Below, one piece after another: positions 11,377-18,687 of a stretch of DNA of 64,000 bases. The stretch is from positions 372,001 through 436,000 of the forward strand of contig CBDICR010000007.1 of NCBI GenBank assembly GCA_965277425.1, written 5' to 3'. The position numbers and the translations under genes were made by a program. This stretch comes from Poindextera sp965277425. Lineage in GTDB: Bacteria > Pseudomonadota > Alphaproteobacteria > Caulobacterales > Caulobacteraceae. Each line of letters starts with the position of its first letter. Position 1 is the first letter of the stretch. The notes beneath the pieces were generated by a model that was given only the letters and a program-made list of their open reading frames with translations, had not been told where the DNA came from and ran no database searches.

Positions 11377-11751
11377 GCAGAGATTCACGGCTTTCCCAAC
11401 GGATGTCGAGCGGTCCATGGGCGGCGAGATCGAGGTCGAGCCGATGATCACCCATACCCTGCTGCTGGAGGGCATCAACGAGGCGTTCGATCCGATGCAC
11501 GGCGGTGAAAGCATGCGCTCGGCGATGGCGTATCAGAAGCCCTCCCCCTCGATGGGGGAGGGTTGGGTGGGGGTGTGGCCGCTGGGTTTGGGGATGAACG
11601 CAAATAGGCGCCGGGCGCCCAACAGCGCCTTCTCGTCCGCGCACTGCCAACCCCCCAACCCTGCCCTTCCCCCATCGAGGGGGAAGGGTTCCGAGTGGGT
11701 TTCTGGCAGGGGCTGGCGCTCGACTACCGTTGGGGAACCCAACAAGTCTTA
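11374..11751. mobile_element. Terminal-inverted-repeat element, copy 1, carrying an adh 3' fragment
   Basis: This 378-base unit fills the space between two convergent stop codons. The left end (TAAGCAGAGATTCACGG…) and the inverted right end (TAAGACTTGTTGGGTT…) converge on TTCCC(C)AACGG..GTCGAGCG, giving imperfect terminal inverted repeats of about 40 bases bounded by TA. Inside, 11417 to about 11531 encodes GGEIEVEPMITHTLLLEG and then GINEAFDPMHGGESMRSA, the C-terminus of a class III/zinc alcohol dehydrogenase. A second inverted repeat (CCCTCCCCCTCGATGGGGGA and its inverse) follows. A related copy lies at 61963-62292. No transposase is encoded, so it is MITE-like. Confidence 0.75.
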
Positions 11752-12204
11752 GGCCTGCCGGTTCAGCGTCACCGCGGTCGCCGCGTTGGTCGAGGCCTTG
11801 GCGCCGGCGGGGCCGTAGCCGCTGTTGGCGGTGCGCTGGTTGGCGATCTCGTTGGCGATGGCGTGGACCAGGCCCTCGGTGATGGTCTTCGCCGCGTTCA
11901 GCGCCCGGCCCTGGCGGGCCATGACGGCGTCGAAGGCTTCGGTGGCGCGGATCAGTTTCTGCCGGTCCTGTTTCGACGCGGCGGCGACCAGGCCGGGCTG
12001 GGCGCGCAAGGTCTGGGCCTCGCGCCGATAGATATTGGCCAGCCGGGTGGTCTCTTCCATGTTGCGGGCAGCGTCCTGCGGTCGCCGGGCCTCGAAGGCC
12101 TGGGCCTGGTCGGCGATCAGGGCGGTCAGCCGCTCGGTCAGCGCGATCAGCTCGCCGACCCGGCCCTCGATGGTCGGCGCCGCCCGCGCCGTCGCGCCTG
12201 CCAT
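11749..12204 (-). CDS. flbY: Flagellar protein FlbY
   Basis: This 151-residue, mostly alpha-helical protein is encoded two bases after the flgJ-like gene in the flgI operon. This position and the composition (heptad-like helices RVGELIALTERLTALIADQAQAF, then RLANIYRREAQTLRAQPGLV) match Caulobacter FlbY, a flagellar protein with FlgN-like helical character. It ends at the right edge of the repeat element: its TAA is part of the element's terminal repeat. The assignment rests mainly on gene order. Confidence 0.7.
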   Translation of the reverse strand: MAGATARAAPTIEGRVGELIALTERLTALIADQAQAFEARRPQDAARNMEETTRLANIYRREAQTLRAQPGLVAAASKQDRQKLIRATEAFDAVMARQGRALNAAKTITEGLVHAIANEIANQRTANSGYGPAGAKASTNAATAVTLNRQA

Positions 12205-12206
12205 CT

Positions 12207-12524
12207 TCAGCTCAGCCCCTGCATCTTCAGCATTTCGCGCTGCACCGCCGAGGCGACGCCGACGCCGCCGCTCTTGGTGATCTGCTGGGCGAAGGCGTCC
12301 ATCAGGAAGGAGCGGAAGGCGCCTTCGCCCTGGCCGCCGCCGAACGGACCCTCGGTGGAGACGCCCTCGAACATCTGGCCCAGCATGTTGGACAGGAAGG
12401 AGGTCTCGAAGCTGTCCGCCGTCTTGGTGATCTGCGCCCTCGATTCGCCGGCGCCGGCCTTGGGCGTCTGGGTCGTGGGCGTCAGCAGATTGTAGGGCAG
12501 GACCTGGGCGGAGAGGTCGGTCAT
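12207..12524 (-). CDS. Rod-binding protein (FlgJ N-terminal domain type)
   Basis: The 105-residue protein corresponds to the rod-binding domain of FlgJ without the muramidase domain, as usual in Alphaproteobacteria. The core AQITKTADSFETSFLSNMLGQMFEGV and the ending FRSFLMDAFAQQITKSGGVGVASAVQREML match the family. It would cap or assist assembly of the flagellar rod in the periplasm. Its ATG overlaps the flgI stop codon by one base (TGATG), so translation is coupled. flbY follows after two bases. Confidence 0.88.
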   Translation of the reverse strand: MTDLSAQVLPYNLLTPTTQTPKAGAGESRAQITKTADSFETSFLSNMLGQMFEGVSTEGPFGGGQGEGAFRSFLMDAFAQQITKSGGVGVASAVQREMLKMQGLS

Positions 12525-13636
12525 CACATCACCTGGATATCGGCTTGCAGGGCGCCCGCGGCCTTGATCGCTTGCAGGATGGAAATCATGTCGCGCGGCG
12601 TGACGCCGAGCGCGTTCAGGCCGGCGACCAGGGAGGCGAGGGAAGCGCCTTCCTTGATGACCAGGAGCTTCTTGCCCTTGGCCTCGTCGACGTTGATCGT
12701 GGAATGGGGAACGATGGCGGTCTGCCCCTGGCTGAATGCCGAGGGCTGGCTGACGGTGGGACTTTCCTGCACCGAGATGGTCAGGTTTCCCTGGGCGATG
12801 GCGACGGTGGAGACGCGCACGTCCTCGCCCATGACGATGACGCCGGCGTCCTCGTCGATCACCACCCTGGCCGGCGCCTCCGGCTCGACCTCCAGATCCT
12901 CCAGCGAGGTGACGAAGCTCATCATGTCCTGGCCGGCCGGGGCGTGCAGAGTGACGATGGTCGGGTTGTCGGCCACCGCCGTGCCGGGATATTGGGCGTC
13001 GATCACATCGGCGATGCGCTTGGATGTGGTGAAGTCGGGGTTGCGCAGGGAAAGCCGCAAGCTCGGCATGGAGTCGAGGTTGAATCCGACCTCGCGCTCG
13101 ATGCTGGCGCCCTCGGCGATGCGGCCGGCCGTCGGCACGCCGCGGCTGAAGGACGAGCCCGAGGCGCCGCTGGCGGAGATCGAGCCGGTCTCGATCGTGC
13201 CTTGCGCCACCGCATAGGCTTCGCCGTCGGCGCCGAGCAGCGGCGTGACCAAGAGCGTGCCACCCTGCAGGCTCTTGGCGTCGCCCATGGCCGAGACCGT
13301 GACGTCGATCTGCGCGCCGGTGGCGCTGAAGGCCGGAAGGTCGGCGGTGACCATCACCGCGGCGACGTTCTTGGTGTTGAAATTGGCTCCGGCGGCGCGG
13401 GTGTTGATGCCCAGCCGCTCGAGCATGGATTCCAGGCTCTGCAAGGTCATCGGCGCGTTGAGCAGGCTGTCGCCGGTGCCGTTCAGGCCGACGACCAGGC
13501 CATAGCCGACAAGCTTGTTGCCGCGCACGCCCTCGAACTGGACGATGTCCTTGATGCGCGAGGCGGCATAGGTGGGCTGGGCCAGGACCAGCCCCGCCAG
13601 GACCGCCACGATCCAGAGCCAAACTCGTAAACGCAT
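12524..13636 (-). CDS. flgI: Flagellar basal body P-ring protein FlgI
   Basis: FlgI (370 residues) forms the P-ring around the flagellar rod in the peptidoglycan layer. A Sec signal peptide (VWLWIVAVLAGLVLAQPTYA, about residues 5-24) precedes the mature start ASRIKDIVQFEGVRGNKLVGYGLVVGLNGTGD, a diagnostic FlgI opening. The C-terminal region VTPRDMISILQAIKAAGALQADI is also typical. A Shine-Dalgarno AGGGG sits five bases before the ATG, and a sigma-54 promoter lies about 55 bases upstream (13688-13705). The gene is first in flgI–flgJ–flbY and divergent from fliX. Confidence 0.97.
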   Translation of the reverse strand: MRLRVWLWIVAVLAGLVLAQPTYAASRIKDIVQFEGVRGNKLVGYGLVVGLNGTGDSLLNAPMTLQSLESMLERLGINTRAAGANFNTKNVAAVMVTADLPAFSATGAQIDVTVSAMGDAKSLQGGTLLVTPLLGADGEAYAVAQGTIETGSISASGASGSSFSRGVPTAGRIAEGASIEREVGFNLDSMPSLRLSLRNPDFTTSKRIADVIDAQYPGTAVADNPTIVTLHAPAGQDMMSFVTSLEDLEVEPEAPARVVIDEDAGVIVMGEDVRVSTVAIAQGNLTISVQESPTVSQPSAFSQGQTAIVPHSTINVDEAKGKKLLVIKEGASLASLVAGLNALGVTPRDMISILQAIKAAGALQADIQVM

Positions 13637-13687
13637 GCAAGCCCCTGGCGACGCTCTTTGGCGGCCCCCCGCCGTCGTTCTTGACCA

Positions 13688-13705
13688 ATGCGATGATCGT
13701 GCCAG
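13688..13705 (-). promoter_or_regulatory. Sigma-54 promoter of the flgI operon
   Basis: Read on the minus strand, the sequence CTGGCACGATCATCGCAT carries the GG and GC dinucleotides exactly ten bases apart (GG at 13703-13702, GC at 13691-13690) and a complete TGGCAC -24 element. The -12 element lies about 54 bases before the flgI start. Class III flagellar operons of Caulobacter use sigma-54 with FlbD, whose activity FliX controls, and fliX is the divergent neighbour. Confidence 0.8.
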
Positions 13706-13868
13706 TCGAGCATGGAAAAATATCTTTGAAAAACATAGGCTTGGTTTGTGCTAAAGCCGACAGAATGCGCGCAGGCAATTTCTGCCCAGTCTTAACGAAC
13801 CGGCAAGCCGCTCAGCCAACACTGTGCGCGTTCCCGGATGGGTTCGATTTGCGCGAGTTTCTCCCGGC

Positions 13869-14303
13869 ATGAAGGTAGGCGGCTCCAGCGGCGTCGGATC
13901 GGCCCAGGCGCCCGCGAGTCGCGGCGCGGGCCCCGCGGCGGGCGGCTTTTCGGTCGCCGGCCCGGACGGCGCGCCGGAGGCTGCGGCGTCCGCGCGCCTG
14001 GCCTCGACCTTCGCCGTCGGCTCGATCGATGCCTTGCTGGCCTTACAGGAGGTGGGCGGGCCGACGGAGCGGCGGCGCAAGGCCGTGCGGCGCGCCGGCG
14101 TCATCCTCGACGTCCTCGACGAGCTGAAGATCGCGGTGCTCGACGGCGGCGTCGCGCCGGCCGCGCTCGGCCGCCTGATCGAGGCCGTGCGCCAGGAGCG
14201 CGCCCGCACCGGCGAGGCCGGGCTGGAGGAGGTGCTCGACGAGATCGAGACCCGCGCGGCGGTGGAGATGGCCAAACTTGAACAGCATGCGGCTGCGACC
14301 TAA
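13869..14303 (+). CDS. fliX: Flagellar assembly regulator FliX
   Basis: FliX is a Caulobacterales-type cytosolic regulator that couples assembly of the early flagellar structure to FlbD/sigma-54 transcription. The 144-residue product starts MKVGGSSGVGSAQA, has a low-complexity Gly/Ala N-terminal third, and then conserved helices (SIDALLALQEVGGPTERRRKAVRRAGVILDVLDELKIAVL). The ATG at 13869 is preferred over an upstream in-frame GTG at 13824 because FliX proteins begin with a similar MKV.G sequence. The divergent arrangement with flgI is the known Caulobacter order. Confidence 0.92.
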   Translation: MKVGGSSGVGSAQAPASRGAGPAAGGFSVAGPDGAPEAAASARLASTFAVGSIDALLALQEVGGPTERRRKAVRRAGVILDVLDELKIAVLDGGVAPAALGRLIEAVRQERARTGEAGLEEVLDEIETRAAVEMAKLEQHAAAT

Positions 14304-14304
14304 T

Positions 14305-14339
14305 CGCCGCCTCGCTGCGGCTTTATTTTACAGGCGGCG
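14305..14339 (+). terminator. Terminator after fliX, with alternative stem
   Basis: GCCGC (14306-14310) pairs with GCGGC (14317-14321) and is followed by TTTATTTTA, a plausible intrinsic terminator right after the fliX stop. The same left arm, CGCCGCCT (14305-14312), can instead pair perfectly with AGGCGGCG (14332-14339), which would break the first hairpin. Confidence 0.6.
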
Positions 14340-14399
14340 CGATTTGGTTTAAGCGGCACGCTTCTTAGGGGGCTTAGGGTTGAAAACGTGGAAACGTCA

Positions 14400-14828
14400 A
14401 TGAAGGCGACCGCGATTTTGGTTGAGGATAGACAGTATCGTCCGTCGGAGGACGAAACGTTTATGAATGAGCGGCAGCTTGAGTATTTCCGCCAGAAGCT
14501 TCTCAACTGGAAAGAAGATATCTATCGGGAATCAAGGGAAACGCTCTCGCATTTGCAGAGCGAGACCGAGAATCATCCCGATATCGCCGATCGAGCCTCT
14601 TCGGAGACCGATCGGTCGCTTGAATTGCGCACGCGTGACCGTCAACGCAAGCTGGTCGCCAAGATCGACGAGGCGCTGCAACGGATCGAGGAGGGGGCTT
14701 ACGGCTATTGCGAGGAGACCGGCGAGCCGATTGGGATCGCCCGTCTGGACGCGCGGCCCATCGCCACCTTGAGCCTTGAAGCCCAGGAACGCCACGAGCG
14801 CCGCGAGCGCGTGCATCGGGACGAATAG
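14400..14828 (+). CDS. dksA: RNA polymerase-binding transcription factor DksA
   Basis: DksA binds the secondary channel of RNA polymerase and, with ppGpp, adjusts rRNA and biosynthesis promoters. The product is about 142 residues. The central coiled coil reads NERQLEYFRQKLLNWKEDIYRESRETL and the C-terminal globular part contains YGYCEETGEPIGIARLDARPIATLS. Only one of the four zinc-finger cysteines of classical DksA is present, as in other alphaproteobacterial members. ATG 14400 is used; a GTG at 14388 is an alternative start. A terminator-like hairpin separates it from fliX. Confidence 0.93.
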   Translation: MKATAILVEDRQYRPSEDETFMNERQLEYFRQKLLNWKEDIYRESRETLSHLQSETENHPDIADRASSETDRSLELRTRDRQRKLVAKIDEALQRIEEGAYGYCEETGEPIGIARLDARPIATLSLEAQERHERRERVHRDE

Positions 14829-14872
14829 GCCGCGGGCTTACGCCGGCGCCGAAATATCCTAGAAGCCGGCTT

Positions 14873-16549
14873 ATGACCGATCGACTCCTCATCGCCGCGG
14901 TGCAGGCCAACCCGACCGTGGGGGCCATCGAGGCCAATGAAGCCCTCGCCGCGACACGCCTCGCCGAGGCCACGGCCGCCGGCGCGGACCTGGCCCTGTT
15001 CTCCGAACTCTTCCTCATCGGCTATCCGCCCGAGGACCTGGCCTTGAAGCCGGCGGCCGTCGCCGCCTGCCGCGCGGCGCTGGATCGCCTGGCGCTGAAG
15101 ACCAGGGGCGCCTGCGCCGCGCTTATCGGCCTGCCGTGGGCGAGCGGCGAGGGCCGTGGCCCGTATAACGCCGTCGCCCTGATCGCCGACGGCGAGGTCA
15201 AGGGCGTCACCTTCAAGGTCGATCTGCCCAACTACGGGGTTTTCGACGAAAAGCGCGTGTTCACGCCCGGACCCGGCGCCCACGCCTTCGACTTCAAGGG
15301 CGTGAAGATCGGGGTTCCGGTCTGCGAGGATGTCTGGGGACCGATTCCCTGCGCCGATCTGAAGGCCCAGGGCGCGGAGCTCCTGCTCGTCCCCAACGGC
15401 TCGCCCTATCGGCGCACGGCCGAGGACGAGCGGCTGGGCATAGCGCGCGCCCGCACGGCCGAGAGCGGCGTTCCGCTGATCTATGTCAACCAGGTCGGCG
15501 GCCAGGACGAGCTGGTCTTCGACGGCGCCTCCTTCGCGCTGCAGGCCGACGGCGAGCCGTGCATGCGGATGGCGATGTTCGAAGAGGCGCTCGGCCTGAT
15601 GGCCTGGGAGCGGTCGGACGGCGGCTGGCGCTGTGTCGAGGCGCCGATGAGCCCCTGGCGAAGCGGGCCGGAAGAGGTCTATCGCGCCATGGTGCTGGGC
15701 CTGCGGGATTACGTGAATAAATCTGGGTTCCCATCTGTCCTGATTGGCCTTTCCGGCGGAATAGATTCGGCGATCACCGCCGCCGTCGCCGCCGACGCCC
15801 TGGGGGCGGACCGGGTGCATCTGGTCATGCTGCCGTCGCGCTATACCAGCCGGGAGAGTTTCGAGGACGCCGAGGCCTGCGCCGCGGCCATCGGCGCGGA
15901 CTATCGCATCATCCCGATCATGCCCGGCGTCGCGGCGCTCGACGAAATGCTGGCGCAATCCTTCGCCGGCCTCGCCCACGACACCACCGAGGAGAATATC
16001 CAGGCTCGCCTGCGCGGCCTCACCCTGATGGCGCTCTCCAACAAGACCGGCGCGCTGCTGCTGACCACCGGCAACAAGTCGGAGATGGCGGTGGGCTACG
16101 CCACCCTCTACGGCGACATGTGCGGCGGCTATAACGTGCTGAAGGACATCTACAAGACCGATGTTTTCGCGGTCTCGGCCTGGCGCAACACGCATCGGCC
16201 GTTCGAAGCCTCCGTCGATCACCCGATCCCCGACCGCATCCTCACCAAGCCGCCGAGCGCCGAACTGCGCGACAACCAGACCGACCAGGACAGCCTGCCG
16301 GCCTATGCCGATCTCGACGGCATCCTGCACGGCCTGGTCGAGGAGGAGGCGACCCTCGACGAGATCGTCGCCCGCGGCTACGCGCCCGAGGTGGTCGAAC
16401 GCATCCAGCGCCTGCTCTACATCTCCGAATACAAGCGCCGGCAGGCGCCGCCGGGCGTGAAGATCGGCGGCAAGGCGTTCGGCCGCGACCGCCGCTACCC
16501 GATCGTCAACGGCTTCCGCGACCGGATCGGCGGGTTCGGCAAGACCTAG
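14873..16549 (+). CDS. nadE: Glutamine-dependent NAD+ synthetase
   Basis: The 558-residue enzyme makes NAD+ from deamido-NAD+ with ATP, using ammonia from glutamine. The N-terminal nitrilase-like glutaminase domain (about 1-270) shows the catalytic triad region: Glu in FSELFLIGYPPEDL, Lys in NYGVFDEKRVF and Cys in VPVCEDVWGP. The C-terminal synthetase domain contains the PP-loop GLSGGIDSAIT and TGNKSEMAVGYATLYGDMCGGYNVLKD. Length matches the two-domain glutamine-dependent form. It is followed by a strong intrinsic terminator. Confidence 0.97.
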   Translation: MTDRLLIAAVQANPTVGAIEANEALAATRLAEATAAGADLALFSELFLIGYPPEDLALKPAAVAACRAALDRLALKTRGACAALIGLPWASGEGRGPYNAVALIADGEVKGVTFKVDLPNYGVFDEKRVFTPGPGAHAFDFKGVKIGVPVCEDVWGPIPCADLKAQGAELLLVPNGSPYRRTAEDERLGIARARTAESGVPLIYVNQVGGQDELVFDGASFALQADGEPCMRMAMFEEALGLMAWERSDGGWRCVEAPMSPWRSGPEEVYRAMVLGLRDYVNKSGFPSVLIGLSGGIDSAITAAVAADALGADRVHLVMLPSRYTSRESFEDAEACAAAIGADYRIIPIMPGVAALDEMLAQSFAGLAHDTTEENIQARLRGLTLMALSNKTGALLLTTGNKSEMAVGYATLYGDMCGGYNVLKDIYKTDVFAVSAWRNTHRPFEASVDHPIPDRILTKPPSAELRDNQTDQDSLPAYADLDGILHGLVEEEATLDEIVARGYAPEVVERIQRLLYISEYKRRQAPPGVKIGGKAFGRDRRYPIVNGFRDRIGGFGKT

Positions 16550-16552
16550 GTC

Positions 16553-16576
16553 GCCGCCCTTGGCGGTCTGTTTTTT
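16553..16576 (+). terminator. Intrinsic terminator of nadE
   Basis: GCCGCC at 16553-16558 and GGCGGT at 16562-16567 form a short GC stem with a three-base loop, followed within three bases by six consecutive T residues (16571-16576). It begins four bases after the nadE stop codon. This is the clearest intrinsic terminator in the window. Confidence 0.85.
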
Positions 16577-16616
16577 GTAGCACGAAAATGTTCCTGGCGC
16601 GAATTTATCGTGCTAC
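16577..16616. promoter_or_regulatory. Inverted repeat in the second brnTA promoter
   Basis: GTAGCACGA (16577-16585) is repeated inverted as TCGTGCTAC (16608-16616) with 22 bases between, a perfect 9-base pair of arms. The right arm overlaps a possible -10 (TACATT, 16614-16619), 17 bases after a weak -35 (TTCCTG, 16591-16596). This is the expected position for a BrnA operator. The transcript would start almost at the toxin's GTG codon. Confidence 0.6.
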
Positions 16617-16625
16617 ATTAAGTGG

Positions 16626-16886
16626 GTGGCCATCGAGTTCGACGCCCAGAAGGACAACCTCAACAAGGTCAAGCACGGCGTGTCGTTGGCGCGGGCTTCG
16701 GACCTCGAGATCCTGGCCCGTGCGACAGACCCGCGCTTCGCGGAGCCCCGTCTGCGCGCCTATGGCTTGATCGACGGCGAGACCTATTGCCTCGCCTACA
16801 CCCTGCGCAACGGCATGGTCCGCGCCATCAGCTTGCGCCGCGCCCATGCTAAGGAGATGAGACGCTATGTCCCGCCAAGAGATTGA
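16626..16886 (+). CDS. brnT: BrnT family toxin (second module)
   Basis: The 86-residue product starts with GTG and reads FDAQKDNLNKVKHGVSLARA at its N-terminus, the BrnT 'FDxxKxxxNxxKHGVS' pattern. The C-terminal YCLAYTLRNGMVRAISLRRAHAKEMRRY matches the catalytic strand of the family. It would be a ribonuclease toxin held by the antitoxin encoded next. No good ribosome-binding site precedes the GTG, and the predicted transcription start is close to it. It is clearly diverged from the module at 8555, so this is not a recent local duplication. Confidence 0.88.
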   Translation: MAIEFDAQKDNLNKVKHGVSLARASDLEILARATDPRFAEPRLRAYGLIDGETYCLAYTLRNGMVRAISLRRAHAKEMRRYVPPRD

Positions 16887-17175
16887 GGCCAAGATGGCCG
16901 CGCTGCCGGAGCCGGACCTGACGGACCCAGACAATCCGGAGTGGATCGAAGAAGATTTCGCGCGAGCGGTAGGCCCCGAAGCGTTGTTAACCGAAGAACT
17001 CGCCGCCTTTCCGCGCACCGTTGCTCGTCTGCGTGGGCGGCCGAAGCTCGCCGCGCCCAAGGAGGCGGTCTCGTTGCGGCTCGACCAGGATGTCCTGGCC
17101 TATTTTCGAGGCGCCGGCGCGGGCTGGCAGGGCCGCATTAACGCCGTGCTCCGCAAGGCGATGGAGAAGGCTTAA
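16867..17175 (+). CDS. brnA: BrnA family antitoxin (second module)
   Basis: The 102-residue antitoxin overlaps the toxin gene by 20 bases. Its C-terminal ribbon-helix-helix part, AVSLRLDQDVLAYFRGAGAGWQGRINAVLRKAM, carries the BrnA signature. The N-terminal half (PEPDLTDPDNPEWIEEDFARAVGPEALL) contains the acidic 'DxDNPEWxxxxFxxA' element that contacts BrnT. It ends 13 bases before the convergent LOG-family gene. Confidence 0.9.
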   Translation: MSRQEIEAKMAALPEPDLTDPDNPEWIEEDFARAVGPEALLTEELAAFPRTVARLRGRPKLAAPKEAVSLRLDQDVLAYFRGAGAGWQGRINAVLRKAMEKA

Positions 17176-17188
17176 GGCGGAAGATGTC

Positions 17189-17791
17189 CTAACCGACTCT
17201 CGGCAACAGCCGCGGAATCGCCTCCGGCGCCGCGGCGGCCATGTCCTCGATCGCCGGCAGGATGGCCCCGATCGTCCCGACGGCGCGCCAGGTCGTGGCG
17301 AGCGCGCTCGGGGTCATCTTTCGCGCGACGGTGTGGCCCAGGAAGCTGAAGAGCCGGTCCCAGAACCCATCGGGATTGTAGAAGACGATCGGCTTGGCGT
17401 GCAGGTCGAGCCTGCGCCAGGACAGCAGTTCGACCACCTCTTCCAAGGTGCCGATTCCGCCGGGCAAGGCGACAAAGGCGTCCGCCTCTTCGAACATCAG
17501 CATCTTGCGCTCGTGCATGGAGCGCACGACGATGGTTTCGACCTCATCGAAAAGGATCTCACGCTGGCGCAGGAATTCGGGCATCACCCCCAGGACCCGG
17601 CCGCCGGCGGCGTGGGCGGCCCGCGCGCAGGCGCCCATCAGGCCGATGCCGCCGCCGCCATAGACCAGCCGGATCTGCGCTTGCGCCAGGGCCTCGCCGA
17701 AGCCGCCCGCCGCTTCGAGCAGGGCGGGATCGGCGGCGTCGGACGAACCGGCATAGACGCAGATCGAACCGATCCGCGTGGGTACGGACAT
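17189..17791 (-). CDS. LOG family protein (cytokinin riboside 5'-monophosphate phosphoribohydrolase type)
   Basis: The 200-residue protein has the Rossmann-like LOG fold that removes ribose 5-phosphate from nucleoside monophosphates. Visible motifs are VYGGGGIGLMG near residue 45, the Arg/Lys pair in MHERKMLMF, and the signature PGGIGTLEEVVE. The start ATG (17791) has GAGG upstream; an in-frame TTG at 17812 would overlap the divergent gene and is less likely. In bacteria these proteins may act in nucleotide salvage, and the real substrate is not deducible here. Confidence 0.92.
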   Translation of the reverse strand: MSVPTRIGSICVYAGSSDAADPALLEAAGGFGEALAQAQIRLVYGGGGIGLMGACARAAHAAGGRVLGVMPEFLRQREILFDEVETIVVRSMHERKMLMFEEADAFVALPGGIGTLEEVVELLSWRRLDLHAKPIVFYNPDGFWDRLFSFLGHTVARKMTPSALATTWRAVGTIGAILPAIEDMAAAAPEAIPRLLPRVG

Positions 17792-17805
17792 TGAGGGCCT
17801 CGCGA

Positions 17806-18669
17806 ATGACAAGGGAGCGCCGATCAGGGGCGGCGCGGGGAGTCGCGGCGCCGATCATTCGCCATCGGGCTCGGAATGCAAGGGGGGCGGCCTGGCTCGG
17901 GGCCGTCTTCGCCGTGGGCCTGCTCTGCGCCTGTAGCCGCGGCGGCGACTGGCGCACGCCGCCGCCGCCGGAAGACGAACAGGCTCAGGGCCAGACCGGC
18001 TACACACCGCCGCCCCGGGTCACCTCGGCCCAGCGCCTCGGCGACGGGCGGATCGAACTGAGCGGGCTGGGCGACCCGAATGCGCCGGTGCGGCTCGCCT
18101 CGCCGGACGGCGGCGCCTTTGGCGCGCTCACCGACGGTCGGGGATTGTTCAGCCTGATCTTGCCGAGCGCCTCGGCGGTGCGGCTGTTCGGCCTTTCCGA
18201 GACCGTGGCGGGACGGCCGATCCAGGGCGAGGGCTATCTGGCCGTGCTGCCGGCGCCCGGGCGGGCGGCGATGCTGCTGCGCGCCGGCGCCGGGGCGCAT
18301 GCGCCGGGCGCAAGCTCGAACGCGCCCGAGGTCGCCGCGGTGGATTTCGACGCCGGCGGCGGCGCGGTGGTCTCCGGCCTGGCTCATCCCGGCTCGGTCC
18401 TGCGGCTGACGCTGGACGGCCGGTCGGGCGGCGAGGCGAGGGCGGACGCCCAGGGCCGGTTTTCATTCGCCCTGGCGGCCATGCTCAAACCGGGCGATCA
18501 TGACCTGACGATCCAGTCGCCCGGTGGCCAGGCCGAAGCCCAGTTCAGCGTCAGCCGGTCCGGGCCTATTTCGGGGCTGCCTTTCCGCGGGCAGCGGCAG
18601 GCGGGCGACTGGCGCATTGACTGGCTGACCCCGGCCGGAGGTCAGCAGACGACCTTGATCATGGATTGA
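17806..18669 (+). CDS. Putative lipoprotein of unknown function
   Basis: The 287-residue product has an Arg-rich n-region, a hydrophobic stretch (AAWLGAVFAVGLLCAC) and a lipobox LCAC, making Cys43 the probable lipidated residue. The mature part is Gly/Ala/Pro-rich, with two similar beta-rich units (DGRIELSGLGDPNAPVRLAS… and GGAVVSGLAHPGSVLRLTLDG…), each resembling an Ig-like or carboxypeptidase-regulatory-like fold. The ATG at 17806 lies only 14 bases from the divergent LOG start, so their promoters must overlap the opposite coding regions. The next gene, the Atm1-type exporter, starts 18 bases downstream and is probably co-transcribed. Confidence 0.75.
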   Translation: MTRERRSGAARGVAAPIIRHRARNARGAAWLGAVFAVGLLCACSRGGDWRTPPPPEDEQAQGQTGYTPPPRVTSAQRLGDGRIELSGLGDPNAPVRLASPDGGAFGALTDGRGLFSLILPSASAVRLFGLSETVAGRPIQGEGYLAVLPAPGRAAMLLRAGAGAHAPGASSNAPEVAAVDFDAGGGAVVSGLAHPGSVLRLTLDGRSGGEARADAQGRFSFALAAMLKPGDHDLTIQSPGGQAEAQFSVSRSGPISGLPFRGQRQAGDWRIDWLTPAGGQQTTLIMD

Positions 18670-18687
18670 ACGGAGAGGTTTCAAGGC

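Noticed and set aside
11374..11751. Independent small gene starting at ATG 11417
   Set aside because: The frame codes an alcohol dehydrogenase tail without a start region and lies wholly inside the repeat element.
13785..13805. CtrA box before fliX
   Set aside because: TTAACGAACCGGCAA has only one good half-site, so it was not listed as a feature.
13820..13850. Second sigma-54-like site (TGGCTGAGCGGCTTGC) in the fliX–flgI region
   Set aside because: Spacing between GG and GC is eleven, not ten bases.
14705..16330. 541-codon minus frame opposite nadE
   Set aside because: It is antisense to an intact NAD synthetase and lacks any motif.
17792..17812. TTG start at 17812 for the LOG-family gene
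   Set aside because: It would overlap the divergent lipoprotein start and adds seven unconserved residues. ATG 17791 has a ribosome site.
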